DNA from: Opisthorchis felineus
Taxonomy: Eukaryota > Platyhelminthes > Trematoda > Opisthorchiida > Opisthorchiidae
Reading direction: 5' to 3'
DNA length: 64,000 nucleotides
NCBI GenBank assembly: GCA_004794785.1
Contig: SJOL01006390.1
Location: forward strand, 357,340 to 421,339
Positions 21,625 to 30,899 of this stretch are shown one piece after another. Position 1 is the stretch's first letter; each line of letters opens with the position of its first letter. The notes beneath the pieces are model-generated. The model did not search any database. It had not been told where the DNA came from and was given only the letters and a program-made list of their open reading frames with translations. The position numbers were made by a program, and so were the translations under genes.

Positions 21625-23410
21625 ATTTCTGGCAGATAAACGGCGAAGGAAAACAGTGTGCTATTCACCATCGATATGCGCTAAATGATCATACTGTGGG
21701 TTTTACGTCACAAGCCTGACCTCCACAAGTGGGTCATACTTTGGCGATCTTTCCTATCCATTCTGGAGGACAGGTCCATGGATATTCAGCTAGATGCATA
21801 GCAAAGTAACCCTGGCCCAAGAGCGCGCGTGCTGGGACATTCGTTTGGGTGGATCATAGCTGTTAGTTGTGCACAAAAGTGATCTGAGTGAAGAGCGTCG
21901 AGTAGAACAGTTCTCCTGTATGTAATCTTCAGTGACAGTTCTCCAGGGGGTCTCGCTTAGCCTGAATATTAGACTGTGAGTTGCATGGGTCGGTGGTCAT
22001 TCTTTTGTCACAACTACTGAACTCCGCAGACAAAATGAGGAACCCCTATCAAAGTGGATAAAGGTCGGTACCCCAAAGATTGGGAACATTTGGATGAGAG
22101 ATCTGACAACATCAGAAGTAAGCATGTCAGGAGAGGGAACTGTAACTCGAAACCTGGACTATTCGTCAACAATGGTTGGAAGATAATAATTACGGGTGAT
22201 TGAGGAGACCAGACCTTTGAAATCTTTACTTACATGTCATGCCGGGAGAATTTCTAGTCCAGAACGCGTTTTGCCGGTAGGTGGGGTGTGCTTTACATCG
22301 GCAAGGGAAAACCGAGTTCTTTGAGCACACAAAGTGTTACGGCTAAGTAACCCCTGGAGACAACAGAGAATTACGCAGTCTTCGGGTTTTTTTGTTGTCC
22401 GTTGCACAAAAATTATGGATGCATAATCTACGCGGTTCTCTTTACTTATTGTTTGAATACCATATTTAAAAGCAGGCAATTCAAATTGCCACCTTTTTAT
22501 TCTCATTTCTAATCTTCCTTTTTTGTCCCTTCGTACGTAAAGGCAATTTGGTTTATGGTCAGTGATTAGTTTGAAAAGTTATCTAGGAAGATAATGCCGC
22601 TACTTTCCCACCTCTTCGATTGTAGCGTAGGCTTCCTTTTCGTCAGCGGAGTGATGTTCACTCAGGGTCAATGTTCTGGAGAAAATGCCACAGGTTCTGA
22701 TTCAGCTTTGCGGTAATAGCCATACCTGAGGCGTCTGTTTCAACAACCAGAAGTATGCCTTAGTTGGTGATGATAACCATAGAATTCTTGAGTTTGCCAA
22801 AGTCCGGACATGTTCGGGAATATTTTTACTGGCAAACTGATATTGTCAAAGACGGAGGGCAATCACTGTATTCCAGGCAGGGATCTCTGCCATGCGTTGT
22901 TTGGCTTTAGGGTTACAGTGAAGTTGCAGCTTCGGATAGTTTGGTTCAGGTTTGATAATTCGTTTAGAGATTTGGAATCCCAGGAGCCGTGATGTTTTTG
23001 CATCGTTAAATGAACATCGTTTTTCTTAGCTGTTTTGGGAAAAAATCAAGACTATGTTGTGGTCATTTTTAGGTTTCCGCAAATCGTGACGTACGATTGT
23101 GTCTGCAGATGTATCAGTAATGTTTTCCTGTTTGGGTTGGAAATAGGTAACACATTTAGTCACGCCTACAGGAATACAGAAAAATCGGAAAAGGCTACCA
23201 CGGGTTTCAAAAGCAGTTTACATCTTTTCGTATTGTACTCTCCACGCTCTTATTATCGGGAAATGTCCTCAATCATTTTGTCGAGCTCTGGTAATGGATA
23301 ATTATCACAACAAGTGGATCGGATGATCGGCTGACTAGTTAATTACCGTGCCCCTTCTACGATTCATACCCCTGGTGACGATTACTTGTGCGAAGGTCCA
23401 GTGATACCAT
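21625..23410 (-). pseudogene. Ty3/gypsy pol remnant: RT, RNase H, integrase
   Basis: Readable pieces in shifting frames on the minus strand. RT: YPLPELDKMIEDIS (about 23,290), AFETRGSLFRFFCIPVGVTK (about 23,200) and NDAKTSRLLGFQISKRIIKP (about 23,000). RNase H: VETDASGMAITAKLNQ (about 22,740), SEHHSADEKEAYATIEEVGK (about 22,640), FKLITDHKP (about 22,565) and RIKRWQFELPAFKYGIQ (about 22,500). Integrase: KGLVSSITRNYYLPTIVDE (about 22,200), then DVVRSLIQMFPIFGVPTF followed by the second catalytic Asp in FDRGSSF (about 22,050), and a tail LRSLLCTT (about 21,890). The RT catalytic YxDD is not recoverable. Stops and frameshifts are frequent, so it is dead. Confidence 0.85.
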
Positions 23411-23689
23411 CTTTTTCTATGCGGTCAACTCGGATGCGTGTGTACTTTTGTTATCGGGCGTATGATGCTGCCACAACCACCACGCTCCCCAATAACGCAC
23501 TGACGTCACCTCGATTGGTGATGAAACGTTTGCAGTCAAATTGCCCAGCTCAGCGAACAAGCCAACGACCATATGATGCTGCGATTTGGTCTGAACGAGT
23601 TTTCACTCTGGGAACAGGTTGGCAGATAGTGGCGTTGATTCGATTTCTGTGGCTGTTAGTTCACAGTGGTATTCCCGCCCTCAGTGCTC

Positions 23690-23981
23690 AGCTGGAGAAG
23701 CTGCTTGTACTACATGTGAAACAAAATGATGTTTCCGATGCATCTGTAGATCCAGACTCACCAAACATCGCGTAAACATACACGGAAGGATCAATGACAT
23801 GAATGAGCGCGTCAAGGTTGTATAGCTTCGTTTTTTTGTTGATGTCTTTGAGGTAAATGCTGAGCGCATGAAAAGAGTGGCTCCATCCTTTGGGTGTATA
23901 AGTGGTTTCAGGATTAGCGTCGAAGCACCTGAGTTGAATAGTGATATGATCCGTAGTGTTATTGGTCGAGTAAGTTGTCAA
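23690..23981 (-). pseudogene. Possible gag fragment of the gypsy element
   Basis: A 97-codon frame with FDANPET, DINKKTKLYNLDALIHVIDP and MFGESGST resembles the capsid pattern of gypsy gag (a pocket starting F..NPE, then a helix with KxKxYxL and later residues). It lies upstream of the RT on the same strand, directly inside the LTR-like repeat at 24,009. Only about 280 bases separate it from the RT, so nucleocapsid and protease would be deleted. The assignment rests on context more than on sequence. Confidence 0.35.
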
Positions 23982-24041
23982 GAGTGCACATGTTGTCGGT
24001 GGGGTGCAAAACGAAGATTGGATTCAGAATAGTGAGTTGCT

Positions 24042-24057
24042 CCCCCCCCCCCCCCCC
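24042..24057. repeat. C16 homopolymer
   Basis: Sixteen consecutive C residues just outside the right LTR-like repeat of the gypsy element. Confidence 0.9.
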
Positions 24058-24399
24058 GGTGCATACTAGGTCATTGCGTATTCGGCGATATTCATGTTAA
24101 TAAAGTTCGACCTTTCCACCCTCAGAATACTGAAGTCCACCACCATTTCGACTCCGGATCTGCTCGAGCATTGCGACCCTACCGGTAATTGGGAATGTAG
24201 AGGGCTGTCCGTACTCCAACGGCGATCTATGTGCGCACTGAAGCAGATACAACGGATCTCCGGAGACATTTGACCGGTAGAACGCGGCGTTTGTCATAAT
24301 ATATGAACGGATTGCACTGCTGGGGCCAACTGTGGAGGGAGTTAAGATCCGTATGAATAATTCACATGGTCATCATTCCTGATCGCTACCGATAGTCTG

Positions 24400-25030
24400 A
24401 CTTTGTTCGTGAGCAGGAGACTAGGCAGTTCTAGTTCAGGTCCGAATACCGATCCCTGGGGCATCCCGCTGGTACAGCTTACTGAATCAGTATATGTCAG
24501 TAACTGACGCGGAATATCTACCCGATGAGGAGGTTTTCGTTCTATGCGTTTACTTTAACTTACATGTCGTTAGGCGTCAGCTTCCAGGCAGCCGACGACT
24601 TGGTACACGACCCAATGCCTTAATGAAGCCTACGTATGTGATATCATTCTGGTTTTTGACGTCACTGGATCCCCCTATCTCTCCTTAGCCAACAGCAAGT
24701 TCGAAGTGCTTGACCTGCCTCTCCGAAACCTGTGCTGCTCGGCTGCCAGAAGGCTAGTTATTTGGAAATGGTGTTCAGTTTCATCCTTGACTAACCCTTC
24801 CATCACCGGTCCGTAATTCGCTGTATCCTGCAGAGCTCCTCCCCTAAACATAGGTTTTACTACTGTTGTCTTCCATTCTGACGGTAACCGGCCATCGTCT
24901 GAGGAGTTTATGGACATTTGGAAAGTGGTTTGGAGAAGAACGTTTAAAAATGCTTCAGGAAGCTCGGATGAAGTTCATCTGGGCCTGGGGCGGTTCGGTC
25001 AATCAAGAACAATAGAATTCTCCCCCTAGC
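24400..25030 (-). pseudogene. CR1-like LINE reverse transcriptase fragment
   Basis: On the minus strand the RT can be followed through APGPDELHPSFLKHF (about 24,985), DDGRLPSEWKTTVVKPMF (about 24,880) and MEGLVKDETEHHF (about 24,800). It continues through FRRGRSSTSNLLLAKER (about 24,710), YVGFIKALGRVPSRRL (about 24,620) and SGMPQGSVFGPEL (about 24,450). A block after NYGPV is deleted, the first catalytic Asp is replaced by Gly (VGF for VDF), and stops and frameshifts are present. The FADD box is not identifiable downstream. It is related to, but distinct from, the copy at 13.4-16 kb. Confidence 0.85.
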
Positions 25031-27075
25031 TTAGGGCTCGATTCGATTTGTTGACATCCTCACAATGTAGGCACGCGAACTTCAAACCGAGATGTGAAAC
25101 CAGCAAGACAATGTTAATTTCAGGGAGAGTCTGCTAATGGCTCACAGTCCCCTGCAGCCTATCTGCCTACAACATCATTTGAATCTCCGCCTGGGTACGG
25201 TTTGGTTGACGCTTACATTTTGGAATGTAGACAATCTTACAGTTAACACTGCCTCAAGTCGAAACGATTGAAGAATGCGATCGCGAATAGTTTTACTTTC
25301 AATAATATAACCGTAGAGTTCAACGATTTTACGAATGTTTTTCCACAATTATTTAATCAGAACCACTAAAATTGTCTATACCGAATTATAGCTGCCAACA
25401 CTTTCATATTCGTTCTTCAATGCATGCTCCATTCAGATGCGTGTAAGCGTACTTTGAACCCCAAATTAGTCGAAATTCAGCCTAAGACATGGGCGTTCAT
25501 TCATATTCAGCAAACTCGTGCAAGATATCCGGCAACATGGTGTTTGGAAGTCGAATATCTCACCCTCCCAATAACTGCCTAGTTTCTGTGGACTGTACAC
25601 CGGTTTTGAAAGCATTTTGGGCTGTTGTCTCGATTGCCCCCCTCCCCGGTAACGGCTTGCGACTTACAATTACGGGCTAGGGGTCTGAGTTTCTGGACGA
25701 GCGGAGTCTGTCCAGCGTTTCGCTCGCAGGTTTCTGGCTGGCGACCACCTCGTTTTCGGCATCACCTGTACCTTTCGGAGCGTCTCGGTGGCTTATTCAC
25801 AGTTCCAGCATTCAAATACCGCAAGATACACAAAGTTGCAGCCTTCAGTTTGTGAAGGTTGAACGCTTAAGCCTCATCGATGAAGGCATAGAATATGTGA
25901 TGTGATTCCTTATCTTTTCGCGTCCTGTTCTTTTGGATCAGCGTCGTAGCATTCGGGCTGCGTAAGGCCTTTCATCGTGGTTGAATTTTGAGTTGGATAA
26001 AAAGTAGTGATTAGGCGTCGTCTACTGGCTGGCTGGTACACATTTAATCTCGCACCCGGATTTTTCTATTGCTTGGCCCAGCCGTTATCCTTCCTCTTCA
26101 AATTGGCAGACTGGATATCAGACATAATGCTCATATCAGTCATTTTGGAAATCGTGGTGCATAACTTTCGGTCTTTCTTGCCTTCCCTAGTGAGAGGTCT
26201 TTGCCAAAAGGGTGGGGAGAAGAGATTTGTCAAACAGAACCACGTGTAAATACGCACATATAATATCTGGATTAACCAGATGCGTGAGACCTACGCTGCA
26301 GATGTTTGTGTTTGGCTCGTCTTTTGGGAAGATGCAATGAGAGCGCCCAGAACTTGTGTGATCTTAGCACCGTAAGACTGGCTTCTCTTTATTTGGCCTT
26401 CGTGAGTATGTTGTAGCTAATCCGTCATCCTCTAGACAGCGCGTAAACTCACTATTCTTCAGGTTCTGGACCTATCGGTCACATGTATGGTTTGTACGTA
26501 TGGATTGTCAGGGACCACACTCATATCACGTGCAGCTGGCTACGTCCTTCATCTTCTCGGTCATAAACACATTCAATTCAGTTATGGCTTCGAGAACAGC
26601 AGAACAACCGTGCGCCTGACCCCGGAGTGACCCTAACGAAACAAACCGTAACATTATCATTTCTCACATTGCACGATGTTCTTATGCAGTGCAGATTATT
26701 CATGAGTAAAGAAGTGAATTAACTCCATCAATCTTTCTTGACTTTAGGTGTTTTATTGATTGACTTTAAGAATTCAACACGGCCCCGTTGCAATGACAAT
26801 TCGTTCACAAAAAAGTGGCAACCTAACAGTCGGAAGCCAAGAGATCCGAGTTCACAGTAAAAATTGTGAGACAGCGGTCTTGCTGTCGAATCAACCCTAT
26901 TCTGATCCATTAGCACGACGTTGAATGTCAATAGGTTCACCATGGCAACCACTCTCCTACGTCACTGCCTTAGCCAGGTTGCCCTGGCAGCAAGTGTGCT
27001 GAAATGGTGGCTATACCTGGACTGGTAAGAAAGTGACAGTAGTGTGTGGAAAGTTGGTGAAAACAGTTGAGATTT
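25031..27075. other. No gene recognised
   Basis: Only short frames occur. A slightly longer open plus-strand reading runs through 25,490-25,860 with stops, without recognised similarity. Confidence 0.4.
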
Positions 27076-27079
27076 TGTC

Positions 27080-27245
27080 CTGTAAATGAAGCCAAACTAT
27101 GCACACAAAAAAGCCGAGAGGCACTGTACAGCTCTTTCATCTTTGTTGGGAATCATCAACAGTGAGCATCTCACGAAACTCAAAGAGTTTCGGACCCGCG
27201 ACCTCCCAGTCAGTAGTTTGGACACCTAACTGTTCGGCCGCAATA
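27080..27245 (-). mobile_element. tRNA-headed SINE with hammerhead-like segment, family S2 (diverged)
   Basis: On the minus strand there is an A-box-like GGCCGAACAGTTAGG (complement of 27,225-27,239) and a B-box-like CGGGTCCGAAACTC (complement of 27,185-27,198). These are followed by a decayed hammerhead core at 27,122-27,164. Its outer stem CACTG/CAGTG is intact, the core reads TTGATGA in place of CTGATGA, and GAAA is kept. This is the SM-alpha architecture known from schistosomes: a pol III head followed by a ribozyme. Confidence 0.6.
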
Positions 27246-27249
27246 GACT

Positions 27250-28540
27250 GAACAGAATTCTGATTCAGTCACACCTAGACGGGATATAGTGCCACTTATC
27301 CTTGAATCACAGAAGCCAAACCACGTTGTCGCGTGTTGACTGACTCTTTGAGTGACGACTTCTCAGACGGAAGTTTCACCCTTCTTGTGACATTGTACTT
27401 TCTCTTATGGATTGATTGCAATGTGAAGAAATAAGCTGATAATAAACTGTGAAAATCGAGTTCGTCAATGATGTGAGAGCCATATATTAACCGTAAGTAT
27501 GGGCTAATATATATATGGACTGTACATGTGGGCTATATATACTGACATGCTTTCACCGCACTATCACTTCACGTTGCGCAGGAACTTTCCGAAAATGTAG
27601 CAACGTTAGTGCTTATAAATAAGACCAGTAAAAACATCGCTGCATTTCTATTGTTGGAGGTCTATTAGTCGACTTCACTGTCAGTAGGTTAGTTATCTTG
27701 TTACGGTGTGAAGTGCCCAAATAGCAAAGCCTAGCTTGAAGTGGTCCAGTCGATTTTAACTGCTTGAGCTGATGCTCTTCTGTTAACCAATCTTTAGGTA
27801 AGGCTCTTGGTGCTTCTTCACGGAAGAAACCTTTTGAATAGATGAAAATGTTTTCTCAAGGAAGATGTTTCCTCCTGAAAGGGTTACTAACGCGTATCTC
27901 CTCCGAAGCTTCTCAGGGTTAGACAGAAGAAGTCTGTCCCCTCACAGGGACCAGTCTGAAGGACTGATGTTTTGATAATCATCTCAAAATCAAAATGAAT
28001 AATCACACGGCGTGATGTGCCAGTGCGGCCAATTCTGCATGCTTAGATTCCACTCACCTCATCAAATTGGTCACTAGTAACCACTGATGTGGACCACTGT
28101 GTTACGAAATAGTTGGCAATAAACTCCGTTATTCGGATGTTGTGAATAAGTTCAAGCGCGCTTGAAAACCCCGACCTTGCTGCTACGAGTAATAATTCTC
28201 GTTACTGCCAATCCTGTTACCGTTAATGGAATGCGAAACATCCTTAATACTATCCTGGGAAAGAACGTCCTTATACTATTAGCTAACTCACGGTAGGAAG
28301 CTCACTTGGTGAAATCTCCGGTACCACTGTTTTGCTTTTGGTCATGAAGTCCCTCGGGTATTTTTTTCATCTGAAGTGTGAATTCAATGGTGGCCTTCAG
28401 TTGGACGCACTCATGTGACACCCCCTTTGATACTTTACAGCTTGTTTAAGGCAGGCGTGTGATAAGTGCAGTCACACAACCCACATACAAACAGAATGAA
28501 GTATGTAGTTTCAACTGGTTGCGGGGCTTGTAGAATTCAC
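27250..28540. other. No gene recognised
   Basis: AT-rich stretch with a TA-rich imperfect repeat around 27,485-27,545 (GGGCTAATATATATATGG and GGGCTATATATAC). No coding signal seen. Confidence 0.5.
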
Positions 28541-28544
28541 ATCC

Positions 28545-28745
28545 GCATCACCCTCATTTGAGCAGTCCTCCTCCTGTCATGGCCTAAATATTCTGGTGAG
28601 CCCACAGCAGAACACTACACTAGACTCATGTTAGATCCTATCAGTAGTGCATATCCTTGGCCCTGTTGGGGTCTGAACTGCGGATATCTGATAGATGGGG
28701 CGGGCATGTTACCAGTACTCCACCATCGCATGCTGAACGCACCTG
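28545..28745 (-). mobile_element. SINE family S2, inverted copy
   Basis: On the minus strand it starts CAGGTGCG (28,738-28,745). It has an A-box-like TGGTGGAGTACTGG (about 28,712-28,725) and a B-box-like GCAGTTCAGACCCC (28,668-28,681), then a CACTACTGATAGGATC segment where other copies have the hammerhead core. The tail is around GGAGGAGGACTGCTCAAATG (about 28,560-28,580). It aligns with 29,017-29,245 along its length in the opposite orientation. Confidence 0.75.
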
Positions 28746-28774
28746 AATTATCACTTCGAAACAGATGAACGTGT

Positions 28775-28855
28775 TCACCAGAATAATTGAGCCAGGACAG
28801 GAGGAAGACTGTTTAAATGAGAGTAATATGAATGCGATTTCTACGAATCCAACAA
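28775..28855 (+). mobile_element. SINE family S2, 3' tail only
   Basis: ACCAGAATAATTGAGCCAGG and the following GGAAGACTGTTTAAATGAG block match the tail of the S2 copies at 28,545 (inverted) and 29,180 (direct). It is a strongly 5'-truncated copy lying between the two fuller ones. Confidence 0.65.
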
Positions 28856-29016
28856 CCACCCACAACTAGTCAAAAACTGTGCAGCAGATTTTGAGCGTCC
28901 GTGGCACTACTTGACTGGGAGTTCCTGCCAAGTGGATCAACCGATCTACAGAACCAGGACGAGGTCTTCGTTCGAGGCGTCAGGCAGGTCAGTCACATCG
29001 CTCAGGCGTGACAAAT

Positions 29017-29245
29017 CAGGTGCGATAAGGGGATGCTAATGGAGTACGGGAATCACACTCGCCTCGCACGTCAGATGTCCGGAGTTCAGACCCCGAGACG
29101 GCGATGAATGTGCACTGCTGATGGGCTCTAATAGGGACAAAACTTGCGTGCTTTGCTTCTTCTCTTTTGGGGTGGACACACCAGAGAAATTACACCACGA
29201 GAGGAGTGTTTAAACGAGTTTTGTGAATGTGAGAACAATGTACAG
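29017..29245 (+). mobile_element. SINE family S2 with hammerhead-like segment
   Basis: Starts CAGGTGCG at 29,017 and has B box GGAGTTCAGACCCC at 29,081-29,094. At 29,112-29,156 comes GCACTG-CTGATGG, a stem II-like GCTCTAATAGGGAC and AAAA, i.e. a hammerhead core with two or more damaging changes (last A of CTGATGA, first G of GAAA). The tail ACCAGAGAAATTACACCACG continues to about 29,245. Confidence 0.75.
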
Positions 29246-29249
29246 CATA

Positions 29250-29830
29250 GCTTACCCAGCTGGACAAAACAACCTGTGAATTGCATTGCAAACGACAGCC
29301 AAGGTCGACGACACAAGTAGGCAGGATCGAGTTTATCCCTTTCGTATACGGCCTAAAGTTTTTACTGTTCTGCTTCAGTTGTTGGCCTTATTCTGCCTAA
29401 CAGATGTTCGATTACTGTGACCGCCATCAAAGGGGAGAAAGCCTACTTATTCAGGGCATCTTCAGAAAACAAGCTAATCTGTGGGATCGGAAAATATCCA
29501 TAGAGTAGCCCAACCTATAGTAGGACATTTTCTTCGAAAAACTAATTGGTCAGCTGAAAGCATGTCTGTAAGCAATGCAATGTAACAAAACAGTCATCAA
29601 CTTGACGGTCGTCCTGTCCAGTCATCCAACAAGCTTTCCCGTGTTAGCAGGGTCAGTTTGATCTTGACAATTTTTTGAGCCTAGAGTAAATCTTGTTTGT
29701 TGTCTGAGTCATATTTCAAACCGATGAAATAGTGAGATGTACTAATATCTCCGTATTTTTACTCGCTGACGTAAAACATGCAAGAATGTATAGCAAGAAT
29801 ATCTCTGGTTATGTACGACATGTCGCATGA
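29250..29830. other. No gene recognised
   Basis: No coding frame or repeat recognised. Confidence 0.4.
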
Positions 29831-29835
29831 TCAGT

Positions 29836-30250
29836 GCCTGGTAAATATATGGTGTGAATCAAAACTTTTTGTGCATATAATACCGGTTTATAACTTTCAA
29901 TTAATGTGTTGCGTCGGGAAGTGGTGGCAACTTATGTGGTAAAATTTGGGAGAAATTCATGGGGTTAATGCAATGACCGGTTTCAAGATGTCTGGCGATC
30001 GATGTCTGTGGGTTTTGGTTTGACCTGTGACCCGGTTGCAACATCAACCGAGTCGGTAAGTTCAAAGTAAGTTCACACACTCGAGTTGCTAGACTTCGAC
30101 TTGTCACTGCAGCTACACACGGACCGATAGACTACATGGAGGGTCACAAAAAGCGGACGAACTATTTGTTTGTATTTGGAGTGGAAGTCTCCTATTGCTG
30201 CACACGAGACGCAAATGTGCAGCGGGATAAACTTCATCTAGAACCGATGT
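29836..30250 (-). pseudogene. Penelope-like element, GIY-YIG endonuclease end (fragment)
   Basis: On the minus strand: VVYRSVCSCSD (about 30,135), then in another frame TSRSLATRVCELT and NPQTSIARHLETGHCINPMN (about 30,100-29,960). A third frame follows with IESYKPVLYAQKVLIHTIYLP (about 29,903-29,840; one residue over the motif core). This matches the order seen at the C-terminus of Penelope-like proteins: a V-Y-x-x-x-C segment, a T-x-R-x-L-x-x-R segment, the SIxRHLxxTGH motif and the final KPxLxxQK...LxLP. The YIG tripeptide itself is lost to a frameshift. The RT upstream (above 30,250) is not recognisable, so only the end survives. Confidence 0.7.
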
Positions 30251-30259
30251 CGCCTTTCG

Positions 30260-30794
30260 CTCAGCCTGATTGGGCATATAAACGCCTTTAAATTGTACAA
30301 ACAGGAATATACTCTTCTATTGTACCTCATGTCTCTCAGTTGAAAGTACACATTCGCGTCAAGAATGCCAACTTATTTCAGTTTGGTGTCTTAGGTAAAT
30401 TGACTAACCAAACACAATCTGTATATAGTTTGACGTGGGCACTTGCACCACGATATGTGAATTTAACATGTTTTATTTTCCCATTAAGTCTACTCCTGGG
30501 GGATAATACCAAGCAATACTGAGCACTTAGAGAACCTCGAACGGTTCGTTAACCATCAATGCCTGCCTGAAGTTGTTCTTTCATCATTTAAGCGTTATGC
30601 AGAATGAGGAGAATCTTCGACAAATACTCTCAGTTGCACACGAATTTTTTTCTGATAGAAGACCCAACTGAATGCAGTCGGATCTTTGATTTATAAAGGT
30701 CCACCTCAACTGAATGTGCCGTGACGCACCACCTCATGTGGGTATTTGTCGAAATATGTCCAATTTAGGTTCAAGGAGAATATAAGGTTTGCGG
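30260..30794. other. No gene recognised
   Basis: Between the Penelope-like fragment (minus) and the hammerhead relic (plus). A 60-codon plus-strand frame at 30,340-30,522 has no similarity I know. Confidence 0.4.
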
Positions 30795-30890
30795 AAACTA
30801 AGGGACTGCGCCTACCATCTGAGCCCCAATAAGGATGAAGCCGGTCGGGAGCTACCGAAGTGTTTCCAGCAACCTTATGAGTAGTGTGTT
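30795..30890 (+). repeat. Decayed hammerhead-type element copy
   Basis: Aligns with the right part of the 56.7 kb element: AAACTAAGGGACTGCGCCTA, then GAGCCCCAATAAGGATGAAG, CCGGTCGGGAGCTACCGAAG and CAGCAACCTTATGAGTAGTG. In the ribozyme region (30,810-30,852) stem I strand GCCTAC survives, but CTGATGA has become CATCTGA and GAAA has become GAAG, so it should be inactive. Confidence 0.7.
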
Positions 30891-30899
30891 ACGTCTATG

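Larger units (their letters stand above)
21219..24033 (-). mobile_element. Decayed Ty3/gypsy LTR retrotransposon (CsRn1-like)
   Basis: The order on the minus strand is a gag-like piece (23,981-23,690), RT (about 23,400-22,790), RNase H (about 22,770-22,400) and integrase (about 22,230-21,625), the normal Ty3/gypsy order. The outer limits are set by a 25-base sequence beginning AAACGAAGATTGGATTC, present in the same orientation at 21,219-21,243 and 24,009-24,033 with one mismatch. I read these as remnants of the two LTR ends. The sequence beyond them does not align, so full LTRs are not preserved. Internal deletions bring the element to about 2.8 kb. Confidence 0.75.

Noticed and set aside
28638..28650. 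Hammerhead core in the inverted SINE copy
   Set aside because: CTGATAG stands where CTGATGA is needed, and no GAAA or cleavage triplet is placed correctly, although six bases of an outer stem can pair.
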